Source: Arenicella xantha
GTDB lineage: Bacteria > Pseudomonadota > Gammaproteobacteria > Arenicellales > Arenicellaceae
Reading direction: 5' to 3'
Assembly (NCBI RefSeq): GCF_003315245.1
Contig: NZ_QNRT01000001.1
Location: 6,963-70,962 of the forward strand
Length of the DNA stretch: 64,000 nt
The first letter of the stretch is position 1. The number at the start of each line of letters is the position of its first letter. Shown piece after piece: positions 45,866 to 56,132 of this stretch. The position numbers and the translations under genes are program-made. The notes beneath the pieces were generated by a model that was not told the origin of the DNA, did not search any database, and was given only the letters and a program-made list of their open reading frames with translations.

Positions 45866-48700
45866 TTAAGCGTGACGCCGAACCTCGCCGTCGCCCTCAA
45901 TATTTTCAACGCAACGACCGCATAACTCAGGATGAGCCGAAATCGAGCCAACGTCCGGTCGACGATGCCAACATCGTACACATTTCTGATCTTCTAACAC
46001 ACTCACTTTCAGCTTCAGGTCAGAGATCTCGCTCTGCACCGCATCACTTGGCGCGTCATCAAATGGCGCCAACGTCGCTGCCGACGTAATCAAAATAAAC
46101 CGCAACTCATCGGACACCGACTCAAGCGCGGTCGCAACTTCGGCTTTTGCGAACAAACTGACACCAGCGTCGAGCGCAGAACCCACTTTGCCCTGCGTAC
46201 GAGTCACTTCGATTTGCTTAGCGACTTCATTTCGTGCGTCGATGATGGTTTTCCAACGCTGGTCATCAACGGGATCAGCCGGCACCTCATCAAGCTCGCT
46301 ATAGCGCGTAGCAAATAGCACTGACTGCTCGCGCTCACCGCGCATATGCCCCCAAATTTCTTCGGCGGTAAAACTCAAAATTGGCGCCAGACACCGCACC
46401 AAACTTTCTAGAATGTGCTGCATCGCCGATTGAGCTGACAAGCGAGCTTGCGACGATTGCCCCGTGGTATACAAGCGATCTTTTAGGATATCTAAGTAAA
46501 AACCGCCCATATCCACCACACAAAATTGGTGCAGGCGCTGATAGATTTGATGGAACTGATAGCTTTGGTACGACGCTTCTATCTGCTTTTGGACCTGCGC
46601 TGTCAACCGCACCGCCCACTGATCAATATCCAGCAACTCGTCGTATGGCAATACTTGTGATGGCTCGAAACCGTCTAAGTTGCCGAGCAAATAACGAACC
46701 GTATTGCGAATTCGGCGGTACGATTCACTGGTGCGTTGTAGAATTTCCTGCGAGATGGTCATTTCACTACGATAATCCGTTGCGGCGATCCAAAGTCGCA
46801 ACACATCCGCCCCTAGCGTATTGATAACCTCTTGCGGGGCCATCACATTGCCAAGTGATTTGGACATCTTCTTGCCATCTTTATCGACCGTGAAGCCATG
46901 AGTTAACACGGTCTTATACGGCGCTGCACCGTTCATTGACACACTGGTCAACAGACTCGATTGAAACCAGCCACGATGCTGGTCTGAGCCCTCTAAATAC
47001 AAATCGGCCGGCCGTCGCAATTCTTCTCGCGCATCGACCACACTGTGATGTGTAACACCTGAGTCAAACCATACATCAAGGGTATCAGTCACCTTGTCAT
47101 AGGCATCGACGTCGTCACCTAGCAACTCACGATCATCTAGGTCATACCATGCTTGAATACCCTGCTGCTCAATTCGTTGCGCAGCCAACTCCATCAACTC
47201 GATAGTATTCGGGTGCATTTCACCCGTTTCTTTATGCAAGTAAATCGCAATTGGCACGCCCCAGTTGCGTTGTCGTGAGACACACCAATCGGGGCGATTT
47301 TCCACCATTGTGGTGATTCGTGCTTTACCCCAATCGGGCTCCCAATCTACCGTATCGATCGCCTTGATCGCCTGCTTACGCAAGCCTTTGTCGCCCGACA
47401 AATGCTCCATACCGATAAACCACTGCGCCGTGGCACGGTAAATCATCGGGGTTTTATGGCGCCAGCAATGCGGATAACTATGCGAATACTCGACGTGTTT
47501 TAGCAATGCGCCGTGCTCTGCTAAAACCTCGATAACATGCGGATTAGCTTTGAACACAAATTCGCCAGCAAATAGCTCAGTAGACTCGAGAAACGTGCCG
47601 TTAGAACTAACTGGATTGTTAACCGGAATGTCGTAACGCTTGCCAACAGCGAAGTCATCGCCACCATGCGCGGGCGCGGTGTGCACAGCACCGGTTCCAG
47701 CCTCAGTAGTAACATGCTCCCCTAAAATCACCGGCACCTGCTTAGAGTAAAACGGATGCTTCAGACTCAATAGCTCTAACGCTGCGCCAGTAAACCGCGC
47801 CAACACCGTGCCAGCCTCCAACTCGTATCTCGCCAAGGCGGATTCCATTAAGTCTTCCGCCAATATCAACTGACGACCACCGGTCGCCACCAATACATAA
47901 TTTAGCTCAGGATGTAGCGATACCGCTTCATTGGCAGGCAAAGTCCATGGCGTGGTAGTCCAAATAACCACGCACGGGTCATGTAATTGATCAGCGGCCA
48001 AGCCAATTCGCTTAGCGAAATCAGCCTCGTCAGCCACCGCAAACGTTACGTCAATCGCTGGCGATACCTTGTCTTGATACTCTACTTCCGCCTCAGCCAG
48101 TGCTGACGCACAGGCTGGGCACCAATAGACTGGCATTAAGCCGTGGTAAAGATGCCCCGCTTCGACAATTTTCGACAAGCTGCGAACAATATTTGCCTCA
48201 GTCACGAAATCCATCGTCAAATAGGGGTTCTCCCAATCGCCCTGAACACCAAGCCGAATAAAATCAGCTTTTTGCGTTTCCACTTGACGTTGCGCGTACT
48301 CCCGACACTTCTGTCGAAAGGCTTTTTTGTCAATTTTTTGACCGGCTTTACCGTGTTTCTTTTCAACCTGAATTTCGATCGGCAAGCCATGACAATCCCA
48401 GCCAGGCACATATGGCGCTCGAAAGCCTTGCAGGTTGCGCGACTTAACAATAATGTCTTTTAGAATTTTATTAACCGAATGTCCGATGTGAATATTCCCA
48501 TTAGCGTATGGAGGTCCATCGTGCAATACATAAGACTCGGCATTCTGCCGCTGCGACTGCAGCGCATGGTATACATCCAATTCTGCCCATTTCTTAAGAA
48601 TCTGTGGCTCACGGTTAGGTAAGCCCGCTTTCATTGGAAATGAAGTCTTGGGTAAATTAATAGAATCTTTGTACTGACTTCCTGGTTTTTCTACAGTCAT
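45866..48700 (-). CDS. ileS: Isoleucine--tRNA ligase
   Basis: IleRS charges and edits tRNA-Ile. Visible are the HIGH motif NGNIHIGHSVNK, an editing domain (WTTTPWTLPANEA), KMSKS ([11 protein letters not shown]), the anticodon-binding part and a C-terminal zinc finger (CVRCWHRRPDVG, then CGRCVENI). The ATG at 48700 gives 944 residues beginning MTVEKPGSQYKDSINL, matching family N-termini. ATGs at 48721 and 48736 are possible but add an unusual extension. Confidence 0.96.
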   Translation of the reverse strand: MTVEKPGSQYKDSINLPKTSFPMKAGLPNREPQILKKWAELDVYHALQSQRQNAESYVLHDGPPYANGNIHIGHSVNKILKDIIVKSRNLQGFRAPYVPGWDCHGLPIEIQVEKKHGKAGQKIDKKAFRQKCREYAQRQVETQKADFIRLGVQGDWENPYLTMDFVTEANIVRSLSKIVEAGHLYHGLMPVYWCPACASALAEAEVEYQDKVSPAIDVTFAVADEADFAKRIGLAADQLHDPCVVIWTTTPWTLPANEAVSLHPELNYVLVATGGRQLILAEDLMESALARYELEAGTVLARFTGAALELLSLKHPFYSKQVPVILGEHVTTEAGTGAVHTAPAHGGDDFAVGKRYDIPVNNPVSSNGTFLESTELFAGEFVFKANPHVIEVLAEHGALLKHVEYSHSYPHCWRHKTPMIYRATAQWFIGMEHLSGDKGLRKQAIKAIDTVDWEPDWGKARITTMVENRPDWCVSRQRNWGVPIAIYLHKETGEMHPNTIELMELAAQRIEQQGIQAWYDLDDRELLGDDVDAYDKVTDTLDVWFDSGVTHHSVVDAREELRRPADLYLEGSDQHRGWFQSSLLTSVSMNGAAPYKTVLTHGFTVDKDGKKMSKSLGNVMAPQEVINTLGADVLRLWIAATDYRSEMTISQEILQRTSESYRRIRNTVRYLLGNLDGFEPSQVLPYDELLDIDQWAVRLTAQVQKQIEASYQSYQFHQIYQRLHQFCVVDMGGFYLDILKDRLYTTGQSSQARLSAQSAMQHILESLVRCLAPILSFTAEEIWGHMRGEREQSVLFATRYSELDEVPADPVDDQRWKTIIDARNEVAKQIEVTRTQGKVGSALDAGVSLFAKAEVATALESVSDELRFILITSAATLAPFDDAPSDAVQSEISDLKLKVSVLEDQKCVRCWHRRPDVGSISAHPELCGRCVENIEGDGEVRRHA

Positions 48701-48854
48701 TATTTTTGATCGGTTTGACATCGCGTTGCTCAACATTGGCAGAAATAGATCGCGCCGCCAGTTTGAGGTTAATGGGGTATTTTATGTTAGTTAACGACTC
48801 ACCACCAACCTGAAGCTGTGGCAATCGAAGATTTTTATGCAGATTTCTACATTA

Positions 48855-49781
48855 TTAGCGCATCTCAGCAAATATTTTCCGCGCAGCTCGGGCATCGCGT
48901 TGAATTTGCGCTTTCAATTGATCGACTGAGTCAAACCGAACTTCCTCTCGCAACTTCGCGACAAACCGAACCTCGATGTTTTGGCCGTAGATATCGGCAT
49001 CGAAATCAAACAAATGAACTTCCAGCCGATTCTCCTTGCCATCGACAGTCGGGCGGCGCCCAACATTAGCGACACCAGCCACCTCCGCGCCCTGCACTCG
49101 AGTAGAAACTGCGTACACACCATCAACTGGCAACACCATCTCTGGCAACACGATATTAGCGGTTGGAAACGCCAAAGTACGCCCCAGTTGCTGCCCCACC
49201 TGAACCTTACCTTGAATGGTATAGGGCCGCCCCAGCAATCGCTCGGCTAACTCAAAATCTCCGGCGATTAACGCCGTTCGTATACGACCACTACTTACGC
49301 GGCACCCTGCCAACTCAAACGTTTCGTGCGCCGATACTTCAAATCCAGCATCTCGACCAATGCGTTGTAGCAAATCAAAGTCACCAGCACGCGCTTTACC
49401 AAAACGAAAGTCATCACCAACGCAAACATGCCGCACACCCAGTCCGTCAAGCAAAACATCATTCACGAAACCTTCCGGCGAATAAGCGGCAAAATCTGTA
49501 TCAAAAGGAATACACAACACACGCTCAACACCCAGTTCAAATAAGCGTTGCGCCCGCTCCTCAATCGTAGTGATGCGCTCTACTGAGCCGGGCGCAAAGA
49601 ACTCCTTCGCTAACGGTTCAAAAGTGATTACCGTAGCTGGCGCTTGCAAACGCTGACTATGGGCGATTAACGTTTTAATCACGAACTGATGCCCGCGATG
49701 CACACCATCGTAATTGCCTATCGACACGACGCTCGGAGCGTGGCGGTCTTCAATTTTATCTATTCCAGTTATCAGTTCCAC
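48855..49781 (-). CDS. ribF: Bifunctional riboflavin kinase/FAD synthetase
   Basis: RibF makes FMN and FAD. The N-terminal adenylyltransferase motif is SIGNYDGVHRGHQ, followed by DDFRFGKARAGD; the C-terminal kinase domain shows GRPYTIQGKV and FPTANI. A GTG at 49781 (read as MELITGIDKIED) aligns with family starts and lies 4 bp after the DUF2203 gene. A TTG at 49808 would overlap that gene. The murJ-ribF-ileS-lspA-ispH order is typical of gammaproteobacteria. Confidence 0.93.
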   Translation of the reverse strand: MELITGIDKIEDRHAPSVVSIGNYDGVHRGHQFVIKTLIAHSQRLQAPATVITFEPLAKEFFAPGSVERITTIEERAQRLFELGVERVLCIPFDTDFAAYSPEGFVNDVLLDGLGVRHVCVGDDFRFGKARAGDFDLLQRIGRDAGFEVSAHETFELAGCRVSSGRIRTALIAGDFELAERLLGRPYTIQGKVQVGQQLGRTLAFPTANIVLPEMVLPVDGVYAVSTRVQGAEVAGVANVGRRPTVDGKENRLEVHLFDFDADIYGQNIEVRFVAKLREEVRFDSVDQLKAQIQRDARAARKIFAEMR

Positions 49782-49785
49782 AATT

Positions 49786-50187
49786 TCAACACGCCCAATC
49801 AGGGTCAAATTCCTCTATATAGTCTGTAAGGTTCTGGCGATCTGATAAAGCCTTGTCATGCGTCCGAAACGAACCCAAGTAAAGTTCGGGGTAACGCCAT
49901 GACAAACATCCCTCGCCAACATTAAACTCAACCACCCAAAGTCCTGACACGCGCGCACCGAGCAACTCTATCTTATCTCGCCAACGCGAAACCACTTGCT
50001 CATACTGCTGCTCGACTGAGGCTCTGCGCGGATCATTCGATAACATTTTTTCTAAGCGTAACCGGATCGGCGACAACTCTTCGTGATGCTTGTTAGTAAT
50101 CACCTGCACCAGCGGCAGTAATTCGCGCGCTTCCACCAGATTGAAAAGCTTATCGCGTTGACCAATATCAGTTTGCAAGGCTGGCAT
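49786..50187 (-). CDS. DUF2203-like protein
   Basis: The 133-residue soluble protein has an N-terminal helical part (LFNLVEARELLPLVQVI) and a C-terminal stretch with GLWVVEFNVGEGCLSWRYPE, which resembles the DUF2203 family. It has no catalytic motif I can name. The start shares bases with the murJ stop and the end lies 4 bp before ribF, so it is embedded in the operon. This position is not one I know as conserved. Confidence 0.6.
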   Translation of the reverse strand: MPALQTDIGQRDKLFNLVEARELLPLVQVITNKHHEELSPIRLRLEKMLSNDPRRASVEQQYEQVVSRWRDKIELLGARVSGLWVVEFNVGEGCLSWRYPELYLGSFRTHDKALSDRQNLTDYIEEFDPDWAC

Positions 50188-51737
50188 TACGGCTTGGTCG
50201 AGGTTGGCGCTAACAACAATTGACGTGGTCGAACTCCTGTCAAGAATAAGGTCGCAAAGTAACTGACGGCACCAACCCCAACCAGCAACACAAGGTGCGC
50301 AAAACGCGTTAACAAGTCTCGTGCATACCAGACCTCCGGCGCGCTATTCAAAGCTTGAATAGCCACCACCATCACCGTCACCGCCAAGCCAACTCTGAGA
50401 ATAAACCCCAACCAACCGCTTTGCGGCCGATAAATACCACGCCACCAAAGCACGCTGAATAACAGCGACGCATTGACCCATGCCGCCAATGAAATAGCCA
50501 GAGCCAAGCCGGTATGCTTATAAGTTCCCACCAACGACAAACTTAGCACCACATTACTCAACACCGAAACAATCGCGATCTTCATCGGCGTTTTGGTGTC
50601 TTGGCGAGCAAAAAAACCTGGTGCCAGCACTTTAACGAAGATGAACCCACTCACGCCCACCGCGTAAGCTTGCAGCGACAAGGCGGACATTTGAACTGAC
50701 TCAATCGTAAACTGATTGTATTGAAAAATCGTAGTCAGTAGTGGTGTCGCCAATACATACAATGCAAACGTTGCAGGCGTGGCAATCAAAATGACCCAAC
50801 GCAGCGCCCAATCAAGCATGGTAGCAAACCCTTCAGCGGAACCGGATTTGTGCTCCTTTGACAAGCTGGGCAACACCACAGTAGCTAGCGCAATGCCAAA
50901 CACCGCAACTGGGAACTCCATCAAGCGTTCCGAGTAATACAGCCACGAAATGCTACCAGCGGCGAGAAACGATGCCAAAATGGTGTTGATAATGGTATTG
51001 ATTTGCGCCACTGACACACTGAATATCGCAGGCAACATCAGGGTAAACACTCGGTGCGTTGACGCATTCTTTAAGGTCAAAACGGGGCGCGGCAAATAAC
51101 CCGCCGCACGTAAACTCGGCAATTGAAATAATAGTTGCACAACTCCGGCGATTAATACACCAATCGCCAGCGCTTTGGTCGCATCCTGCAACAACGGAAC
51201 CAACACTAGCAATGCAAGTATCATGCACAGATTCAAAATGACCGGCGTGGCGGCTGGTACTGCAAATCGATTCGTGGTGTTTAAAATTCCAGCCGACATC
51301 GCGACCAAGGAAATACAAAACAGATAAGGAAACATAATGCGCAGAGCTTCGACAGTATGCGCCACTTTGAGCGGTTCGTCGGCAAATCCAGGCGTAAACA
51401 ACACGACTATCTCGGGCGCAAAGACAATCCCCAGTGTGGACAGCAATAAAGTGGCAACCGCAAGCACACCGGTGGTTGCGTTAACAAAACGCCGGGCCTC
51501 TTCGGTGTTGCGTTCAGTCAGCTCACTAAATACCGGAATAAACGCTTGAGAAAACGCACCTTCACCAAATATGCGACGCAAAAAGTTGGGAATCCGAAAC
51601 GCAACGAAAAACGTATCAGACAGTGACCCGGCACCCAATATATTGGCCATCACCACATCACGGACCAAGCCGCTGATACGCGAAAGCAGCGTCATCAGGC
51701 TGACGACAGCCGTCGATTTTAGTAATTTCTTGGACAC
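50187..51737 (-). CDS. murJ: Lipid II flippase MurJ
   Basis: MurJ moves lipid II across the inner membrane for peptidoglycan synthesis. The 516 residues have about 14 membrane segments of the MviN/MATE-like fold. The N-terminal SRISGLVRDVVMANILGAG and RIPNFLRRIFGEGAFSQAFIPVF signatures are clear. The start is a GTG. It is divergent from rpsT, the standard arrangement. Confidence 0.96.
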   Translation of the reverse strand: MSKKLLKSTAVVSLMTLLSRISGLVRDVVMANILGAGSLSDTFFVAFRIPNFLRRIFGEGAFSQAFIPVFSELTERNTEEARRFVNATTGVLAVATLLLSTLGIVFAPEIVVLFTPGFADEPLKVAHTVEALRIMFPYLFCISLVAMSAGILNTTNRFAVPAATPVILNLCMILALLVLVPLLQDATKALAIGVLIAGVVQLLFQLPSLRAAGYLPRPVLTLKNASTHRVFTLMLPAIFSVSVAQINTIINTILASFLAAGSISWLYYSERLMEFPVAVFGIALATVVLPSLSKEHKSGSAEGFATMLDWALRWVILIATPATFALYVLATPLLTTIFQYNQFTIESVQMSALSLQAYAVGVSGFIFVKVLAPGFFARQDTKTPMKIAIVSVLSNVVLSLSLVGTYKHTGLALAISLAAWVNASLLFSVLWWRGIYRPQSGWLGFILRVGLAVTVMVVAIQALNSAPEVWYARDLLTRFAHLVLLVGVGAVSYFATLFLTGVRPRQLLLAPTSTKP

Positions 51738-51915
51738 TTATTTATGGCTATCGTGGATTCGAGCGGCGACAGCCAGCAAAACTTGACAGGATCAGCATTG
51801 GGTCTTCACACAGCGTTATTTAGTAGGTATGGTCATTTTTTTGCAAGTATAACCGCTGACATAGCAGAAAAGTTAGAATACACGACCATCAAAGTCGATT
51901 ACTTTGGTTTAACCC

Positions 51916-51944
51916 TTGACAATTAATTTCTAAATCTGCATATT
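51916..51944 (+). promoter_or_regulatory. Putative rpsT promoter
   Basis: A perfect -35 box TTGACA (51916-51921) is 17 bp from CATATT (51939-51944). It lies about 30 bp before the rpsT start codon, leaving a short leader. Confidence 0.4.
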
Positions 51945-51973
51945 CCCGATTCGATTTTAAGAGGTAAATAAAC

Positions 51974-52240
51974 GTGGCAAATTCACCGCAAGCGCGTAAA
52001 CGCGCCAAGCAAAATTCAGTTCGTCGATTGCGTAATCATTCGCAGCGTTCTGCTGTTCGTACAGCAATCAAAAAATTGGATGCAGCGATTGAAGCCGGCG
52101 ACCAGGCAGTAGCAAACGAAGCATATGTGGCTTCTGTGTCAATGATCGATAAAGCAACGATCAAAGGCCTGCACCATAAAAATCGTGCTGCTCGTCTGAA
52201 AAGCCGTCTGAACAAACGCGTGAAAGAAATGGCCGCCTAA
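51974..52240 (+). CDS. rpsT: 30S ribosomal protein S20
   Basis: The 88-residue basic protein matches S20 (ANSPQARKRAKQNSVRRLRN, then KGLHHKNRAARLKSRLNKRV). It starts with GTG, nine bases after GAGG. E. coli rpsT also uses a weak start (UUG), which is part of its autogenous control, so the GTG may be functional here too. A strong terminator follows. Confidence 0.98.
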   Translation: MANSPQARKRAKQNSVRRLRNHSQRSAVRTAIKKLDAAIEAGDQAVANEAYVASVSMIDKATIKGLHHKNRAARLKSRLNKRVKEMAA

Positions 52241-52259
52241 TACGCGACTACTTGTTTCC

Positions 52260-52287
52260 AAAAAAGGACCCAACTGGGTCCTTTTTT
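52260..52287. terminator. Rho-independent terminator of rpsT
   Basis: AAAAAAGGACCC-AACT-GGGTCCTTTTTT is a perfect stem with symmetric A/T flanks, 19 bp after rpsT. It could also stop antisense transcription. Confidence 0.9.
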
Positions 52288-52328
52288 ATTGGCTAAGCTT
52301 TTATTGGCTAAGCTTTTATTGGCTAAGC
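52284..52328. repeat. Three tandem 15-bp repeats after the rpsT terminator
   Basis: TTTTATTGGCTAAGC occurs three times in a row without mismatch, starting inside the T run of the terminator. It does not encode protein and looks like a slippage product. Confidence 0.9.
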
Positions 52329-52443
52329 CATTTTAGCTAAAACACGCTGAGATATTAAATAACGATTTAGTCGAGCTGAACTTCCAATAAGACTGGACAG
52401 CTTGATCCATCCGCTTGCCCGGTCATGACTCGCGCGCCTGAGA

Positions 52444-53565
52444 CTATCGATGGACAACCAAGTTGTCGCGATGAATTAACTCATCGGGGCCACCGTAAGC
52501 CAGAATTTCAGTAATCTGCTCACTGGGCTTGCCAATAATCTTGCTCGCTTCGTCGGCATGGTAATTCACCAAACCGCGACCTACCTCATTACCTTCTGGA
52601 TCAACACAACTGACTAACTCGCCGCGCTTAAACTGTCCATCAATCGAGGTAACACCGACCGGCAGTAAACTTTTTCCGGCTTCTTTAAGCACCTTTGATG
52701 CGCCCGCGTCCAAGTGCAGCGTACCGGAAATTTTCATTTGCCCTGCCATCCATTGTTTACGCGAGGCAACACGCTCACTGGCATGCAAATAAGTGCCAAG
52801 CAGCTCACCGGCATACAGCCGCTCTAATACGCGCTCCTCACGACCGTTTGCGATTACTGTGGAGGCACCCGACCGACTGGCCTTTTGCGCCGCCGATAGC
52901 TTAGTTAACATGCCACCGCGACCCAGCTTACTGCCACCAGAGGCCATGGCCATTAATGATTCATCATCGGCTTGCGCCTCAAACAACAACTCAGCATCCG
53001 GATTAGACCGCGGATCGGCAGTATACAGCCCGTTTTGATCGGTCAAGATTACCAACAAATCGGCTTCAACTAGATTCGCCACCAATGCGCCCAGACTGTC
53101 ATTATCGCCAAAACAAATTTCATCGGTGGCAACGGTATCATTTTCGTTGATCACGGTGAGCACTTCCAACTCAAGGAGCTTAATCAGCGTACTTCGGGCA
53201 TTCAAATACCGTTCTCGATTAGCGATATCCGAGTGTGTTAACAACACTTGCGCAATATTGATTCGATAAGGCTGAAAAGCATCTTCATAATGCCGAACCA
53301 ATGAAGCTTGACCTACGGCGGCGGCGGCCTGCAATTCATTAACTTTAACCGGCCGGGCTTTCATACCTAACTGAGTCACGCCAGCGGCAACTGACCCAGA
53401 AGACACCAAAATTACGTCGATGCCTTTGTCACGCAAAAATGCAATTTGCTCAGCTAATTCCGTGATAGCCGGAATATGCAATCCTTTACCATCGTTGGTG
53501 AGCAGTGCGCTGCCAACTTTTATAATCCAGCGACGCTTATCCTTAATTGCACTTCGTTCGCTCAT
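52444..53565 (-). CDS. proB: Glutamate 5-kinase
   Basis: ProB phosphorylates glutamate in the first step of proline synthesis. An amino-acid kinase domain ([16 protein letters not shown], then [14 protein letters not shown] and [12 protein letters not shown]) is followed by a C-terminal PUA domain (about 280-370). The 373 residues match the long form. Its ATG overlaps the obgE stop, a common gammaproteobacterial pairing; proA is not in the window. Confidence 0.96.
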   Translation of the reverse strand: MSERSAIKDKRRWIIKVGSALLTNDGKGLHIPAITELAEQIAFLRDKGIDVILVSSGSVAAGVTQLGMKARPVKVNELQAAAAVGQASLVRHYEDAFQPYRINIAQVLLTHSDIANRERYLNARSTLIKLLELEVLTVINENDTVATDEICFGDNDSLGALVANLVEADLLVILTDQNGLYTADPRSNPDAELLFEAQADDESLMAMASGGSKLGRGGMLTKLSAAQKASRSGASTVIANGREERVLERLYAGELLGTYLHASERVASRKQWMAGQMKISGTLHLDAGASKVLKEAGKSLLPVGVTSIDGQFKRGELVSCVDPEGNEVGRGLVNYHADEASKIIGKPSEQITEILAYGGPDELIHRDNLVVHR

Positions 53566-54644
53566 ACCACTTCGTTAGGATCAGGTATTGAAACAAATAC
53601 TTCTTTCTCAGCGGCCTTAAGTTCAGCATCAATATAATTCATGATGTCATTACAAAGCTGCTGAGTGCCATCACGGCTAATTGCACTAATGGTGTATACC
53701 GGACCATCCCAGTCCAATTCGGCCAGCAACTCCTTAACAATTCGCTCGCGGTCTTCTTCAAGCACGACATCGGTTTTATTGATCACTAACCAGCGGTCAA
53801 GCTGATCCAACTCAGCACCAGTTTGCTCACTGTATTGCTTCAATTCGCCGACAATAGTCCGCACGTCGTTCACTAGCTCAGCGTCTTCGTCACCGTATGG
53901 CGCTATATCAACGATGTGAAGTAATAACTTGGTTCGAGCCAAGTGCCGTAAAAACTGAATTCCTAAGCCCGCGCCTTCAGATGCGCCTTCGATCAGCCCG
54001 GGGATATCGGCAATAACAAAACTGCTACCCATCCCTAAACTTACGACACCCAATTCTGGATGCAACGTGGTAAACGGATAGTTCGCCACTTTAGGTGTGG
54101 CTTGCGACACAGACCTTAAGAAGGTTGATTTTCCGGCATTCGGCAAACCAAGCAGGCCAACGTCGGCCAATACTTTAAGCTCAAGCCGCAAAGTTCTCGA
54201 ATCACCGGGTTTTCCCTTAGTGATCTTACGCGGCGCTTGGTTAGTACTAGATTTAAACGTGGTGTTTCCCAGACCACCGTCACCGCCTTGGGCAACTCGG
54301 ACAACCTCGCCTACTTCGGTCATGTCGGCAATCAGCTCTTCGGTCTGAGCGTCATACACCATGGTGCCGATCGGCACGTCGATCATCAGATCGTCACCGC
54401 CTTGGCCGGTTTTGACTTTGCCGCCGCCGGTTTGACCGCCTTTAGCTTGGTAATGCCGTACAAAGCGGAAATCAGCTAAGGTATTAAGGCCTTCTACGGC
54501 ACGCAGTAGCACACTGCCACCGCGACCACCGTCGCCACCGTCTGGTCCGCCTCTAGGGATATATTTTTCCCGACGGAAACTCAGGGCGCCATGCCCACCG
54601 TTACCCGCTTTTACGGAAATCTCTGCTTCATCTACAAAATTCAT
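53562..54644 (-). CDS. obgE: GTPase ObgE/CgtA
   Basis: Obg is a ribosome-associated GTPase. The glycine-rich Obg fold is at 1-158 ([32 protein letters not shown]), followed by the G domain with [18 protein letters not shown] and NKTD. The ATG at 54644 gives 360 residues starting [10 protein letters not shown]; the 27 extra codons upstream are rejected. The rplU-rpmA genes that usually precede obgE are absent; tusE lies 93 bp upstream instead. Confidence 0.96.
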   Translation of the reverse strand: MNFVDEAEISVKAGNGGHGALSFRREKYIPRGGPDGGDGGRGGSVLLRAVEGLNTLADFRFVRHYQAKGGQTGGGKVKTGQGGDDLMIDVPIGTMVYDAQTEELIADMTEVGEVVRVAQGGDGGLGNTTFKSSTNQAPRKITKGKPGDSRTLRLELKVLADVGLLGLPNAGKSTFLRSVSQATPKVANYPFTTLHPELGVVSLGMGSSFVIADIPGLIEGASEGAGLGIQFLRHLARTKLLLHIVDIAPYGDEDAELVNDVRTIVGELKQYSEQTGAELDQLDRWLVINKTDVVLEEDRERIVKELLAELDWDGPVYTISAISRDGTQQLCNDIMNYIDAELKAAEKEVFVSIPDPNEVV

Positions 54645-54737
54645 ACCGCGGATTTTAACGGTTTTGTAGATCAATGTTTGTTTTATTTTAGCAATATGGA
54701 ATACGGATTCTATCGCCGCACCCAATGCCTCACTTGC

Positions 54738-55076
54738 TTACTTGCAATTCTTCGGTTTTGGCAAGCCCGCATACTTACTCGCCGACTTAGTCGCGCCTTC
54801 TGGAAACAAACTCAAAAGGTATCGACTATTGGCATTCTCCTCGCCAAAAGCCTGTTTAAACACACGAATTACCATGCGAATCGGCGGTGGAATATTGTAG
54901 TCGTCGTAATATTCTCGGAAGTAATGAATTACCTCCCAGTGCTCATCAGTTAATTCAACCCCTTCAAGACTCGCAATATGGCGACCAAGCGCTTCGGTCC
55001 ATGCCAATCGATTTTTAAGAAAGCCCTGCGCGTCAACAGCGTAATGCTGGCCGTTAAACTCAATTGATTCGGTCAT
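54738..55076 (-). CDS. tusE: Sulfur relay protein TusE (DsrC family)
   Basis: TusE accepts sulfur from TusBCD and passes it to MnmA for 2-thiouridine at tRNA position 34. The 112 residues end in AGLPKPKNCK with the single conserved penultimate Cys. The second Cys of dissimilatory DsrC is replaced by Ser (SASKY), which favours the tRNA role over sulfur oxidation. The ATG is 5 bp after the tusB stop; a GTG four codons earlier is less likely. Confidence 0.93.
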   Translation of the reverse strand: MTESIEFNGQHYAVDAQGFLKNRLAWTEALGRHIASLEGVELTDEHWEVIHYFREYYDDYNIPPPIRMVIRVFKQAFGEENANSRYLLSLFPEGATKSASKYAGLPKPKNCK

Positions 55077-55081
55077 TCTCG

Positions 55082-55384
55082 TTACCACGCTACGTGCTTA
55101 TCATGTTCAGCGACTAACGATACAAAGCCATCCACATCTATCAGCTCAATGCCATTAATCGGCTCACCAACACCTCGTGCGATTGCGTCTTCACGCAAAG
55201 CAAACACGGCAATGCCAGCAGCCTGACTTTTAGCCGCAAACGACGCTAAAGTGGTGCTTGAATCAATCGTCAACACACCGTCTTCGATAAGCAATATAGC
55301 ATCCCCCTTATTCGCAAATGCCACCTGCTCGAAGAGCCATGTCATACGATGCCACGACTGATTTATAGTATACAAAGTACTCAA
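55082..55384 (-). CDS. tusB: Sulfurtransferase complex subunit TusB
   Basis: The 100-residue DsrH/TusB-type protein begins LYTINQSW and has GDAILLIEDGVLT. The start is a TTG overlapping the tusC stop (TTGA); the N-terminus aligns with the family, so the TTG is accepted. With TusC and TusD it forms the complex that moves sulfur from TusA to TusE. Confidence 0.88.
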   Translation of the reverse strand: MSTLYTINQSWHRMTWLFEQVAFANKGDAILLIEDGVLTIDSSTTLASFAAKSQAAGIAVFALREDAIARGVGEPINGIELIDVDGFVSLVAEHDKHVAW

Positions 55385-55743
55385 AACGTAATCACCTTGT
55401 CATGTTGCTCAATCAGCGCCCTAACGTATTGGTCATCGGCCAACTGCACTTCGATCATCAAATTTTGCTTAGACAAGCCACGAGCTGTCAAACTGGTCGA
55501 GTGCGCATAGACGCGACTAATATCAAAATCCGCTAACGCGGCGAAGGCTTTAGTTACCGGCTTCATACCAACACTTGCCGCAGCCTGATTGCGCCTAATT
55601 TGGTGCACACCGTCATGGATAAACAGAATAGCCACTTCAATGTCAAACGACGCACCGATTAGAGCCGCATCGAGAGCTTCTTGACCAGACACATTAGAAT
55701 AAGGCGCTTGTGTCACCACATACAAAAAACGACGCTGACTCAT
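55381..55743 (-). CDS. tusC: Sulfurtransferase complex subunit TusC
   Basis: The 120-residue DsrF/TusC-type protein shows VTQAPYSNVSGQEALDAALIG and VAILFIHDGVHQI. It overlaps tusD by ATGA and tusB by TTGA, so the three are translationally coupled. TusC has no catalytic Cys in the family, and none is seen in the active position here. Confidence 0.9.
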   Translation of the reverse strand: MSQRRFLYVVTQAPYSNVSGQEALDAALIGASFDIEVAILFIHDGVHQIRRNQAAASVGMKPVTKAFAALADFDISRVYAHSTSLTARGLSKQNLMIEVQLADDQYVRALIEQHDKVITF

Positions 55744-56132
55744 TTAAATGTCACCGTTCGATCTGCTTGCAAACATGCATCATGCAACACACCTAGACCT
55801 TCAACGCGAAAACTAGAGTGTAAATTGTGCGCAGCTTTAGCAAATTCGTGAGCTTGCGCGTCGCCCAGTACGCCCCTGCGCTCTCCGGCCGACACACAAA
55901 TCACCAGTTCAATACCCTGTTTATCAGCAAGCTCGCCCCATGCTGAAGACGCGTCAAACTCATCCCCCAATGGCACAGATAGTGCTGAACCCTGCGTCAC
56001 ACCATCTTGATAGAAAAAGACTTGGGTTATGCTGTGGCCGGCGGCAATAGCTGCATTAGCAAACCGTAAAGCACTAAACCCGGCTTGCGTAGAAAACACC
56101 GCGCCGGTCACCAATAAATTGATTGCCGCCAT
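55740..56132 (-). CDS. tusD: Sulfurtransferase complex subunit TusD
   Basis: The 130-residue DsrE/TusD-type protein has the active-site cysteine in ELVICVSAGERRGV near residue 80. The N-terminal half shows FANAAIAAGHSITQVFFYQDGV. It overlaps the ycgL stop by one base (TAATG). It is the subunit that carries the persulfide. Confidence 0.92.
   Translation of the reverse strand: MAAINLLVTGAVFSTQAGFSALRFANAAIAAGHSITQVFFYQDGVTQGSALSVPLGDEFDASSAWGELADKQGIELVICVSAGERRGVLGDAQAHEFAKAAHNLHSSFRVEGLGVLHDACLQADRTVTFK

Noticed and set aside
51744-51926. 60-residue plus-strand frame before rpsT
   Set aside because: It has no recognisable feature and ends in the rpsT promoter. The region is better explained as divergent promoters of murJ and rpsT.
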